Below, piece by piece: positions 1-8,659 of a stretch of DNA of 64,000 nt (within the stretch, counting starts at the first letter, position 1; each line of letters starts with the position of its first letter). This DNA is from a candidate division Zixibacteria bacterium HGW-Zixibacteria-1 (GTDB lineage: Bacteria; Zixibacteria; MSB-5A5; GN15; PGXB01), in contig PGXB01000005.1 in the NCBI GenBank assembly GCA_002838945.1, positions 1 to 64,000 of the forward strand, read 5' to 3'. The position numbers were made by a program, and so were the translations under genes. Under the pieces are notes generated by a model. That model ran no database searches. It saw only the letters and a program-made list of their open reading frames with translations, and was not told the DNA's origin.

Positions 1-62
1 CGCCGTCATTCGAGCCTGGGTTTTAAAAATCCAGTTGACTTCGAACGGGCGGCTACCCTATC

Positions 63-1193
63 TTAACTATGTGTCCATTTTTTTAGGGGAAGACCATATA
101 TAAACGCATTATAGTTTCGAAAATACTTCAAGGTATGTTCCCAATATGGGTCGCCCTTAACACGAAACCTTAATCCATCCTTTGGCTTATCAAATTGCCT
201 GTGTCCTTTTGTCTTTTGTAACACCATCTCCATTCCAGCTTCAGATCTATCAGCAGAAATAAGATAATACCTTATTCTGTCATAGCCCAGAGTCCTTATT
301 GCATCTAGCAAAACGTTTATTCTGTTGTCAATTATCTTTTCAGTTACCAGCCTTGAACCCATTTCTATTAGTTTTTCTCTTTCAGTCACATCAATGACTG
401 TATTAATGGCCCCGATGACTTGGCGACCCTTCTTTATAGGGCTTGACGTTATATCAAAATATCTAACCCTTCCGGATGATTCTACCTTCATAGGCACAGG
501 ACATCGATAGGAAACCCCGTTTGCAAAAACCGTAACAGCAGGACAATTATCACATGGACCTGATTGATCATATTTACACAAATATTCTACCCAACAACTT
601 ACTCCCTCTCGGAGTTTACCGCCAGTCTTATTTACGTAGTCAATGCCCTCCAACATTTTTCTATGTTCATCGTTGCGGTACCATATTCCATAAGCCTTAT
701 CAATTATACTAACACCACAACCCAAATTATTGAAATATCGTGGGAGCACATTAAGAACGGTTTCAGGTCGCTTACTAACTAATATCTCCTTTAACTCAAA
801 AAAATGCGGTAAGCTCTTATTGAGTTCCAACACTAATTTGGGAATATCTTTATGATCCTGGACGATGTATCTTTTAGCTCCTGCCTCAAATGCTTTATCA
901 TGTGACGCCTTACTAGGTTTCAAGGTGTAAATAATTATTGTAGTATCATAATCTTTATTGATCTTTTTTGCTATGGCAATACCATTTAATCCATCCTTTG
1001 TAAAAGAATCCTGCAATATTTGATCTATTAGTACGAATTTATATTTTCTTTTTTCCAAATGCGGTTTCGCCTCAGTCCAGTTAGCTGCCTCACTAACATC
1101 AAACTCATTTATAAAACTATTCTTTAACTGGTACCTCGTGCCTACGCTATCATCTATAATTAATAAAGCTGGTTTCCGCTGCTGTTTTTTCAT
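63..1193 (-). CDS. Receiver-PAS protein with truncated GAF-like end
   Basis: Cytoplasmic signalling protein of 376 residues. Residues about 8-118 form a response-regulator receiver domain: acidic pair in LIIDDS, phospho-acceptor Asp in FVLIDQ. Residues about 150-275 are a PAS domain ending in the usual INTVIDVTERE linker; it carries a Cys-rich segment (CWVEYLC, CDNCP), typical of a PAS subfamily. Residues about 285-376 resemble the first half of a GAF domain, then the protein stops at PLKKWTHS. No histidine kinase or output domain is present. It starts 18 bp after the stop of the S1-receiver-kinase gene on the same strand, so the two are probably co-transcribed. The gene is AT-rich and lies in the tRNA-Leu-associated island. 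The early stop follows an A7 run, but no other frame continues the domain. Confidence 0.75.
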   Translation of the reverse strand: MKKQQRKPALLIIDDSVGTRYQLKNSFINEFDVSEAANWTEAKPHLEKRKYKFVLIDQILQDSFTKDGLNGIAIAKKINKDYDTTIIIYTLKPSKASHDKAFEAGAKRYIVQDHKDIPKLVLELNKSLPHFFELKEILVSKRPETVLNVLPRYFNNLGCGVSIIDKAYGIWYRNDEHRKMLEGIDYVNKTGGKLREGVSCWVEYLCKYDQSGPCDNCPAVTVFANGVSYRCPVPMKVESSGRVRYFDITSSPIKKGRQVIGAINTVIDVTEREKLIEMGSRLVTEKIIDNRINVLLDAIRTLGYDRIRYYLISADRSEAGMEMVLQKTKGHRQFDKPKDGLRFRVKGDPYWEHTLKYFRNYNAFIYGLPLKKWTHS

Positions 1194-1211
1194 TTACCTA
1201 ACCTCCCAAGT

Positions 1212-3497
1212 CTATAATATTAGATTATTGGGAATATCAATTTCAAATGCTGTACCACGATACATAATGCTTTCCTTTACCTTAATATAGGCTTCTTCCG
1301 ATTCAAGTTCTTGTTTCGCAATCGCAAGTCCCATTCCATGCCCACCTCTGCGCGTAGTATATAAGGGCTCAAAAATACAGTCAAAGTTTTTTCGATGTAC
1401 TCCAACAGCATTATCACTAATTTCAATAACTATCGGATACTCGCAGTCTGAATGGTATATTGTACTAACAACTATCTCTCCAATTTTATTAATAAACCAA
1501 CTAATTTGTTGAATCGCATTGACCATTACATTCAGTATCACCACAAACAAATCCATTTTTGTTATTTTTATGTTCGGCATATTGCCACAATACCTGGTTC
1601 TTATAATTATGTCTTTGCTGGTAGCTTCATGCCTGGCAAAATCTATAATTGTGTTAAGAAATTCCTCAATATTAATAATTATGCCTACCTTTTCGGATGA
1701 TATTAATGTTAATTTTTTTCCATAATTAACTATTCTTTTTGCAGACATCTGAATGCAATCTATAACATTACTGATCTCCTTATCACTTATATCCCAGTAT
1801 TTTGATTTATTAAAAATATATTCTCGCAGAATATTAATGTTTCCTTCAAGCGCAGATGATTCTTGAAATAAACTATGCCCATATTGGGTCAATAACTCCC
1901 CTTCAAGACTGAATTTTTGTTTATCTTTCGCCCATTGGATATAGTTTTCTTCCATTAATAAATTTCTTATTTCCGCTTGGCCAATATTCGCATTTGCATA
2001 GTCTATTTCACTTAGAGTTTTTCTCCTGGAGTAAAACAGAAAATAACAATATCCAATCTCGGACGGCACGTTTATTTCCTTTCCAATGATTCGCTGAAAA
2101 TCTAGCAGCTTACACAAATATCTAAATTTCCCCGGCAAAGTAAATGGATTCTTGTTGTTCGATTCGAATCTTTCCCCTCGCATAAGAATATCTCTTATTG
2201 GACTTTTATGCAAGTATTTATACCATTTGTTATATCCCTCTTTGATTCTATCATTATTCCATGAAATAAGTCCAACAAACTCACTATGTGGATCATAAGA
2301 AAATATGGCCGCACCATCGGCCCCAGCCAATTCCACTAATATTTTTAGATAATCCCTTATTTTAATCGAAAGAGTAGTCTGTCCATCAGCAGCACCTTCA
2401 TTCTCAGTAGTCTTACGAAGGCCAGTCGGGCTTAGATAACTGCCCTTTATTCGAATACACTCAAAAAGTTCTTCAATGCAAAATGGTTTTAATAAAACAT
2501 CCTGAATACCTAGAGCATTTAGATCATCTATTACCATATTCAATTTGATTGCAGTCATGATAATTATTTTTGCATCCGGATAATTATCTTTTATCAGATT
2601 AGATATCTCTATTCCGGCTTTGGCATTTTGGCCAATCTTAAGATCTACAAAAAACAAATCAATATTTGAAATGGACTCTTTCTGGGCATAATCACTTATA
2701 GATTCATAATCAGTAAAAGTGACAAATTTTATTCCCCAATCATGAAATACCTTATTTACCATATTGACAAGTGCCATATCATCATCTATAAAACATACAT
2801 TTCTAAAGCCAAGATCATGTTTTATATTGCTATGATAAACTGAAGCACCGCCATCGTACTGCGCTGGCATACTTAATGCATCATTAATATCGGTATTATT
2901 TCTTCGACTTTCTATTGGTGCAATAACATCCAACACAACAAGTCTTTTATTTGTGTCAATATTTGATATCTTGCCCGCAATATAGTCTCCCTTATACAGC
3001 ACTTCAGATTGTCGCAAAGCATCCCCACTTAATGGCGTCTCTTTATTACTGTCTTCATACTGTTTTAGCAGATAATCCGTCAAATTCTTAACATTTATAA
3101 TTCCTTTTATGCCTTCATTTATAACACAATATGCATGGTTGCCAAATATATGGAATATTTCACCAATGACTTCATCACCTACAGAATAATATTTGTTGAT
3201 AGAGAGCCACGGGTCTCTCGATTGACCAGTTTTTTGATTTACAAATCGCCGACTCAATAAAATGTTACAAGAATATTTATCCTTATTAAATGCCAAAACC
3301 TGCAACTTATGTGAACTACCAATTTTAAACACATCATTATAGTTTTTATTATCTTCGGTTGACCAAAAGAATTCTTCCTCTGGTACAGTTCCCATATAGG
3401 ATTGTCCACTAGTCACAACAATCTTAAAAAATACTCTATATTCATAGGCTTTAAATACTATTCCATCGATAATACTACCGATGCCTAACATATGCAT
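1212..3497 (-). CDS. S1/OB-fold - receiver - GAF-like - histidine kinase fusion
   Basis: A 761-residue hybrid signalling protein. Residues 1-85 and 100-195 look like two S1/OB-type nucleic-acid-binding folds (VGDEVIGEIF, then YKGDYIAGKIS). Residues about 232-340 are a receiver domain with FIDDD, the acceptor Asp in LFFVDLK and the conserved Lys in LLKPF. Residues about 380-520 are GAF-like. A helical dimerisation segment follows, with a possible phospho-His in QYGHSLFQE. Residues about 620-755 are an intact HATPase_c domain: N box LNVMVNAIQQI, G1 box DNAVGV, G2 box GGHGMGLAIAKQE. Joining S1-like RNA-binding folds to a two-component kinase is unusual. It is the first gene of a two-gene operon behind a good promoter at 3595-3622 and is much more AT-rich than the chromosomal genes. 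The S1 call comes from pattern only and is the least certain part. Confidence 0.72.
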   Translation of the reverse strand: MHMLGIGSIIDGIVFKAYEYRVFFKIVVTSGQSYMGTVPEEEFFWSTEDNKNYNDVFKIGSSHKLQVLAFNKDKYSCNILLSRRFVNQKTGQSRDPWLSINKYYSVGDEVIGEIFHIFGNHAYCVINEGIKGIINVKNLTDYLLKQYEDSNKETPLSGDALRQSEVLYKGDYIAGKISNIDTNKRLVVLDVIAPIESRRNNTDINDALSMPAQYDGGASVYHSNIKHDLGFRNVCFIDDDMALVNMVNKVFHDWGIKFVTFTDYESISDYAQKESISNIDLFFVDLKIGQNAKAGIEISNLIKDNYPDAKIIIMTAIKLNMVIDDLNALGIQDVLLKPFCIEELFECIRIKGSYLSPTGLRKTTENEGAADGQTTLSIKIRDYLKILVELAGADGAAIFSYDPHSEFVGLISWNNDRIKEGYNKWYKYLHKSPIRDILMRGERFESNNKNPFTLPGKFRYLCKLLDFQRIIGKEINVPSEIGYCYFLFYSRRKTLSEIDYANANIGQAEIRNLLMEENYIQWAKDKQKFSLEGELLTQYGHSLFQESSALEGNINILREYIFNKSKYWDISDKEISNVIDCIQMSAKRIVNYGKKLTLISSEKVGIIINIEEFLNTIIDFARHEATSKDIIIRTRYCGNMPNIKITKMDLFVVILNVMVNAIQQISWFINKIGEIVVSTIYHSDCEYPIVIEISDNAVGVHRKNFDCIFEPLYTTRRGGHGMGLAIAKQELESEEAYIKVKESIMYRGTAFEIDIPNNLIL

Positions 3498-3905
3498 TGT
3501 ATTTTACCTGCCATGTCGCCCAATTTTTTGAATAAATTCAGTGGTTGTCGCATTCGCTTTATTAAACTAAAATGCCGCAGATTGCCGTTGTTAAAATATA
3601 AAATAGTATCTATTATTGTCAAGGTCTAAAAGGCAGCGAACAGGTAGTTATTGAACCTTTCTAACTAGCAAAATTATTTTAGGCACTTTTTGCTAGCGCT
3701 TATTTTATAAATTGCCCATTTTATTTTTTAATGTCGTCACTAACTCGCTGTTTATCAATGCCTTGCTTGTCCAATTAGTATTTGGTTGTAGTTGGTTTGG
3801 AAATTTTATAAAACTTTATTTTGAAGAAACCATTCCGAAAAATACATGGTTGGCATCTACATATTTTTTAAGCTGATATTTTCATTATTGGATTAATTAC
3901 CAATT
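3498..3905. other. AT-rich island intergenic region
   Basis: About 400 bp between the signalling operon and the integrase. Apart from the promoter at 3595-3622 I see no gene, tRNA or obvious repeat. Composition is strongly AT-rich, like the signalling genes and unlike the integrase and the chromosome. Confidence 0.5.
3595..3622 (-). promoter_or_regulatory. Sigma70-type promoter for the S1-kinase operon
   Basis: On the minus strand TTGACA (3622-3617) is followed after 16 bp by TATATT (3600-3595). It leaves a leader of about 100 nt before the ATG at 3497. Confidence 0.55.
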
Positions 3906-5009
3906 TTAAGATTTAAATTTCAATTTCCCCACCGCCTTTTCCAGGTGATCTGGGGCCAGGTGGGCGTAGATCATGGTGGTTTGGATGTCGGAGTGGCCCA
4001 GTAGCTTTTTGACGGTGGGCAGGTCGACACCGTTCATGACAAGATGGCTGGCGAAGGTGTGACGTAGAGTGTGGAGTTTGGTTAGGCCTTCAATATCGGC
4101 TTCCTTGGCAATCTTTATTAATTGATCGCGCGTCCAGTTTCGGGAGTGGCTGGAACTCTTGATAGCGAAGACATAATCATCTGGCGACTTCTTTGACCGT
4201 TTATCAAACAGGCTTTTCAACAGCTCATGGAGATTTTCATTTATCGGAATGTCCCTCTCCCCCGATTTAGGCTGCCAGTTCTCTTTGAATCTGATCAGGA
4301 TTCTACGTCTTTCTAAATCCACATCTTTCCATTGCAGGTTCTCAAGCTCCGATCTTCGCATCCCAGTGTTTAGAAATGTGAAATAGACCGGATATAATTC
4401 GGGAGGGCTGGCATCGAGGAACTTTCGGCACTCTCCTATTGTCAGAAACCGCGGCGGTTTGGCATCATCGACTTTTAGACGCTTGGCCCATTTGGTCGGA
4501 TTTTCCTTCAGGTAGCCCCATTTGATGGCCTGATTGAATATCAACCGAAGCGCATCCAATTCAAAGTTGATCGTATGTGCTTTCGCTCCTTTTCGTGTTT
4601 TGTCAGTTGCCTTCTCAGGAGATTCCACAGGTTGGCCGTTGCCATTCACCAGACTACTTTTCCGAAAGATCTTATAGCGGTCAATCTGCTCGGAATTTAC
4701 TTCAGATATGAAGGTTATATCCGGATATTCCTTCAAGAATTCCCGGAAATGGTTTATGACCGCACGGTATCGATCGGTGGTATTGGGACGATGGCTGGCC
4801 CCGGAATATTGCCGAAACAGCTCAAAGAATTTATCCAGGGTTATATCAGTCTTGGAGAATCCAAATTCCTCACGCGCCGCTTGCACCTCGGCGTCCCTGA
4901 GTGCCAATTCGGCAATGCGCTTGGATGAACCAATCCGTTTGCGGACTCTCCGGCCCTTTACCCGGACGTCGACATACCAGATTTTGCCTCTTTTGTAGAT
5001 ATTTCCCAT
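3906..5009 (-). CDS. Tyrosine recombinase / phage-type integrase
   Basis: Site-specific recombinase of 367 residues that would integrate and excise the neighbouring element. An N-terminal arm-binding-like segment (GKIWYVDVRVKGRRVRKRIG) and a SAM-like core-binding domain (about 57-165) precede the catalytic domain (about 185-360). The catalytic set is complete: R218 (TGMRRSEL), K248 (QPKSGERDIP), H313 and R316 (HTLRHTF), H339 (LLGHSDI) and the nucleophile Y348 (MIYAHL). The gene lies 117 bp from the 3' end of tRNA-Leu, the classic arrangement for an element integrated in a tRNA gene. Its composition is closer to the chromosome than the AT-rich cargo, so integrase and cargo may have different histories. 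The full length and intact residues suggest it is functional. Confidence 0.93.
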   Translation of the reverse strand: MGNIYKRGKIWYVDVRVKGRRVRKRIGSSKRIAELALRDAEVQAAREEFGFSKTDITLDKFFELFRQYSGASHRPNTTDRYRAVINHFREFLKEYPDITFISEVNSEQIDRYKIFRKSSLVNGNGQPVESPEKATDKTRKGAKAHTINFELDALRLIFNQAIKWGYLKENPTKWAKRLKVDDAKPPRFLTIGECRKFLDASPPELYPVYFTFLNTGMRRSELENLQWKDVDLERRRILIRFKENWQPKSGERDIPINENLHELLKSLFDKRSKKSPDDYVFAIKSSSHSRNWTRDQLIKIAKEADIEGLTKLHTLRHTFASHLVMNGVDLPTVKKLLGHSDIQTTMIYAHLAPDHLEKAVGKLKFKS

Positions 5010-5125
5010 ATCGAAAAAACCTGAAATTGTTGGTCACAATATGGTCACAGCGTTGATTTAATAGTAATATCGACAATTATAACTGTTTGTCAAGTATAAA
5101 ATTACGGATTTCTCCCAATAAAAAA

Positions 5126-5209
5126 TGCCGAAGGTGGGATTCGAACCCACACACTCGTTCGAGCACTGCGCCCTGAACACAGCGTGTCTACCAGTTTCAC
5201 CACTTCGGC
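5126..5209 (-). tRNA. tRNA-Leu (anticodon CAG)
   Basis: Cloverleaf on the minus strand: acceptor GCCGAAG (5209-5203) pairs with CTTCGGC (5133-5127), discriminator A at 5126. The anticodon stem CTGTG/CGCAG holds the loop TTCAGGG with CAG at 5175-5173. A long class II variable arm and a GGTTCGAATCC T-arm are present. CCA is not encoded, and a T-run follows directly (5125-5121). The 3' end faces the integrase and is the likely attachment site. Confidence 0.95.
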
Positions 5210-5259
5210 ATTAAAGCGTCAGCCAATATAATAGATTTTTCGCCAAGGGCAACTATTTT

Positions 5260-7605
5260 TTACCTGATCTCACCTATATTAAAATAGGAACTGTAATAAG
5301 TCCGGGGAAGCCGGCCTTCTTTTCTGGAAAACAACCCAATATGGAATTTATATCGGCCCGGCTTAAGATCGAGTGATTTCTCAAGCAGCTGGTATTCCCC
5401 TTCAATCCATTTACTGGTCATTTTAACCGGATAAATATCACAATTGACAAAACCATATGATTCCCGACCGCTTTCAAGCATATCTTTATTAACCGGATAT
5501 GCATGGCAGAAAATAGTATAGTCTTCGCCGATGCGTCGATCGGTAGCGAATATCATTCGGAGTTTTGAATGGCCGGCGGCGTCAGAGACGGCTTTAATCG
5601 CCAATAATTTGATGCCTTTGTCAAAGCAGATTTCCGGCTCGAATGAAACCGAATCCTCTAATTCTTCCCCGGCCCGGCTTAAATATGGGCGCAGAGAGTC
5701 AGCATATATTTTCGGCAGAAAGTTTACGGCCATATTAAGACGATTAAATCTTGAGACACATTCGGAAAGCCCGACGGGAGAATCGGTCTTTCCAAAAAGT
5801 TCAAGGATTGATTGCGCGGGCGAGTCAATGGAATATATTCCGAATTTGTGCCTAAGTTTGAAATACTTTGATTTCGTCGTCGTCGTTTCGGGGAATTCCA
5901 GGCGCAGCTTTGTCGTGATCGCAGGATAATATAGAGGGTAAACATCAAAATAGACCGTTTTCGTCGTATCGTCAGTCGGAAGATAAAAATAGTCCACCGG
6001 ATCAAGGCAATTATTCCTTAACAGGAAAGCCGTCCGGGCATCGTTGCAATAGTCCCCGACATATCGAAGAAATGCAATTCTCTTATCGAATCTCGAGGCC
6101 GTATGCGCCGCCGGGCCCCAGTGACCAAGGAAAAAATAATAAGGCAGATAAACAGCTTCCAGATAATGATTAGTAAGGAAAACTTTGCCGCGATAATCAA
6201 CAGTCTTAAGGATATTGATATCATTCACCGGCGGCCGTTGATTTATGGCATTCTTGTAATGCTTTTCAGTAGTAATCTCCGTGTGCGAATTGCCATAGAC
6301 AATAATAAAAAGGGCCGAGACAACCAGAATGACCAGTTTCATTTTCGGCCGTTTAATTCGCACATATCGGAACAAAAATGCCACGCCATAACCTGCAGAT
6401 ACCGTCAGGAATACAGGGAAAAGTTCGAGTATTTTCCGGGCCTGAATCGATGTCTCGAATATATTCAGCATGCGATCTATCAGATACAGAACCAGCATAC
6501 TTGCAAGAAACAAGATGTAACGGCCATTTAGGGGTTTTCTTATTCGAAGCGCCAGATAGATTAATCCGGTAATATAAATCAGACTGTCGAGACTGTAATT
6601 AAAGATAGGCAGACGAAAATCAAGGTAATCCAGATGAAACCATTTATTCTGCATGGAATCGGCGCCGTACTGAATTATACTGATCACCAGTGGCAGCCAG
6701 TAGATTGAGGAAAAAACAGCGACGGCGCTCAGCATGAGAAGCTTGGTTTTAAATGGCGACGTTTCGAGAAATCCTCTGCGGCCCAGAAGCAACTGCAAGG
6801 CCGGCCTCAAAAAGATCGAGATGATACCGATAAAAAACCAGAAGTAATAAGTCATAAAGATCAGGGCACCCAGGAAACCGCCAAGCACGTACCAGCCTAT
6901 GCCCTTATTCTTCCGGTTCCTGACATCCTCCACGAAATAGAGCCACCAGGGCACAAAGAAAGCGGCCGTAATGTGTTCGTAATAAACATAGTCGAGATGA
7001 ATATCCCTTAAAAACAGCGTCAGAAAAGCAATAACAAAAGCGGCGCTTTTCAAGCCAACCTTACTCCAAACATAAAAAAGCATCACCGGGTATAGAGCAT
7101 AGATGACGAAGTATCCATACTTAATGGTCTTGTAGCCTTCGATACCGAATAGCCAGGCCAATTTCCCCTGAAGATATAACCACAGAGGCGGATAGAATGA
7201 AGGCAGATTCTTGTAATACCAATCCTGAAAAGGCGAGGCAAATTCACGAAATTTGGTAACGAGCGCCAGGCGATTACCGTTATCGCCCCAGTGACCATTC
7301 ATACCATAATCAGTGCCCTTAAACAACAGGGCATAAAAGATTACAAAATAAAAGGCCAGTGCAAAAATCCATGCCCATAGTTTTTGAGTTTTATCCAGGG
7401 ACGAATTATAGATAAGGGCAGCCATAATAATTGATAGAAACAGCCAAATCTTTATTTCGACCATATCATTCAGTTTTTTTACGGAGTCTGCGGTATAGTA
7501 TCCGCCACCGGAGAAGGCGAAAAAGGCTCCAGCCAGAAGGAATAAAATTACATAAATATATAAAATACTGTTTTTGTTGATCGGTACGCCTGTTACATTC
7601 TTCAC
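5260..7605 (-). CDS. Polytopic membrane protein, GT-C glycosyltransferase-like
   Basis: About 781 residues, with 11-13 hydrophobic segments over the first two thirds and a soluble C-terminal domain of about 230 residues, presumably periplasmic. After the first membrane segments there is an acidic loop, HWGDNGNRLAL, followed by LPSFYPPLWLYLQGKLAW. This pattern recalls lipid-linked-sugar GT-C enzymes (arabinofuranosyl- or mannosyltransferase types), so transfer of a sugar from a polyprenyl donor is plausible but not shown. I use the GTG at 7605: it has an AGGGAG ribosome site 7 bp upstream, while the longer frame up to 7665 has none. The gene is followed by the tRNA-Leu and appears monocistronic. 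No glycan pathway gene adjoins it, so the substrate is unknown. Confidence 0.6.
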   Translation of the reverse strand: MKNVTGVPINKNSILYIYVILFLLAGAFFAFSGGGYYTADSVKKLNDMVEIKIWLFLSIIMAALIYNSSLDKTQKLWAWIFALAFYFVIFYALLFKGTDYGMNGHWGDNGNRLALVTKFREFASPFQDWYYKNLPSFYPPLWLYLQGKLAWLFGIEGYKTIKYGYFVIYALYPVMLFYVWSKVGLKSAAFVIAFLTLFLRDIHLDYVYYEHITAAFFVPWWLYFVEDVRNRKNKGIGWYVLGGFLGALIFMTYYFWFFIGIISIFLRPALQLLLGRRGFLETSPFKTKLLMLSAVAVFSSIYWLPLVISIIQYGADSMQNKWFHLDYLDFRLPIFNYSLDSLIYITGLIYLALRIRKPLNGRYILFLASMLVLYLIDRMLNIFETSIQARKILELFPVFLTVSAGYGVAFLFRYVRIKRPKMKLVILVVSALFIIVYGNSHTEITTEKHYKNAINQRPPVNDINILKTVDYRGKVFLTNHYLEAVYLPYYFFLGHWGPAAHTASRFDKRIAFLRYVGDYCNDARTAFLLRNNCLDPVDYFYLPTDDTTKTVYFDVYPLYYPAITTKLRLEFPETTTTKSKYFKLRHKFGIYSIDSPAQSILELFGKTDSPVGLSECVSRFNRLNMAVNFLPKIYADSLRPYLSRAGEELEDSVSFEPEICFDKGIKLLAIKAVSDAAGHSKLRMIFATDRRIGEDYTIFCHAYPVNKDMLESGRESYGFVNCDIYPVKMTSKWIEGEYQLLEKSLDLKPGRYKFHIGLFSRKEGRLPRTYYSSYFNIGEIR

Positions 7606-7701
7606 ATTTTCGCTCCCTGTTGAATAAGCAACTAAAATTATTACTTGTATGCAATTTGTCAACATTCAATTTAAAGCCAGGTGGCCGGAAGGATGCAAAA
7701 T

Positions 7702-7725
7702 AAAAAAGCCGCCCGAAGGCGGCTT
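7702..7725 (-). terminator. Rho-independent terminator of the sigma factor gene
   Basis: Perfect 8-bp stem AAGCCGCC/GGCGGCTT with a 4-nt loop. On the minus strand it is followed by a T-run, 22 bp after the sigma factor stop. Confidence 0.9.
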
Positions 7726-7746
7726 AATCATAATGAAAACATCATT

Positions 7747-8601
7747 TTAATTCAAATAAGCTCGCAGCGACCGGCTCCGCGATGCATGGCGCAGACGGCG
7801 GATCGCTTTTTCCTTGATCTGACGCACCCTTTCCCGTGTCAGGGAGAAGCGGGCGCCGATCTCTTCGAGTGTCAGAGCCTTTTCATGATTCAGTCCGAAA
7901 TACAGGCTGATCACTTCGGCCTCACGCGGCGTTAATGTATCCAGGGCCTTTTCGATTTCCATTTTCAGGGATGATTCCAGTAATTCCTCATCGGGAGCGG
8001 GCTGGAATTCATCCTCGAGGATATCGATCAGCGAATTATCCTCGGAAACCGAAAAGGGTGCATCGAGCGAGAGATGCGAATTGGAGATTTTAAGCGTGTC
8101 CGAAACTTCGCCCTCGGAAAGGTCGAGCTCTTTGGCGATTTCATCCGGCGACGGCTCGCGTCCCAGATCCTGTTCTAACGAGCTCGAAATTTTACCTATC
8201 TTGTGCAAAGTTCCGACCCGGTTGAGCGGCAGCCGCACAATGCGGCTCTGCTCGGCCAGTGCCTGCAGGATTGCCTGACGAATCCACCACACGGCATAAC
8301 TGATAAACTTGAAACCGCGCGTTTCATCGAAACGCTTGGCCGCCTTGATCAAACCGATGTTGCCTTCATTGATCAAATCGGCCAGCGACAGGCCCTGGTT
8401 TTGATACTGCTTGGCGACAGAGACGACGAATCTGAGATTGGCCTTGGTCAATGCTTCCAGGGCTTTCATATTGCCCAGCTTGATCTGTTTCGCCAGTCTC
8501 ACTTCCTCGGCAGCGTCGATAAGTGGCGTTTCTCCGATCTCTCGGAGATACAGATCCAGAGATCTGTCTTCATCACGGTACTTTAATGATTGCTTAGCCA
8601 C
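7747..8601 (-). CDS. rpoD: RNA polymerase primary sigma factor, short RpoD type
   Basis: Sigma-70 family protein of 284 residues that directs RNA polymerase to -35/-10 promoters. Region 1.2 ([13 protein letters not shown]), region 2 ([17 protein letters not shown], then [13 protein letters not shown]), region 3 ([25 protein letters not shown]) and region 4 ([20 protein letters not shown]) are complete and close to group 1 consensus. The N-terminal region 1.1 and the non-conserved insert of proteobacterial RpoD are absent, as in Bacteroidetes and Chlorobi primary sigma factors. The start is GTG at 8601; an in-frame stop lies three codons upstream. An AAGGAGG lies 14 nt away, a little far. It sits 58 bp behind the htrA gene, so it may be read from that promoter. 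It could be a group 2 paralogue, but its conservation favours the housekeeping role. Confidence 0.93.
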   Translation of the reverse strand: MAKQSLKYRDEDRSLDLYLREIGETPLIDAAEEVRLAKQIKLGNMKALEALTKANLRFVVSVAKQYQNQGLSLADLINEGNIGLIKAAKRFDETRGFKFISYAVWWIRQAILQALAEQSRIVRLPLNRVGTLHKIGKISSSLEQDLGREPSPDEIAKELDLSEGEVSDTLKISNSHLSLDAPFSVSEDNSLIDILEDEFQPAPDEELLESSLKMEIEKALDTLTPREAEVISLYFGLNHEKALTLEEIGARFSLTRERVRQIKEKAIRRLRHASRSRSLRAYLN

Positions 8602-8659
8602 AATATATCAACAATCCTCCTTAAATAAGAGTACCCATAGCATCAGAAGCACCCCTACA

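Noticed and set aside
113-130. Frameshift repairing the short receiver-PAS protein
   Set aside because: Both alternative frames after the A7 run near position 85 hit stops within a few codons, so no hidden continuation exists in the window.
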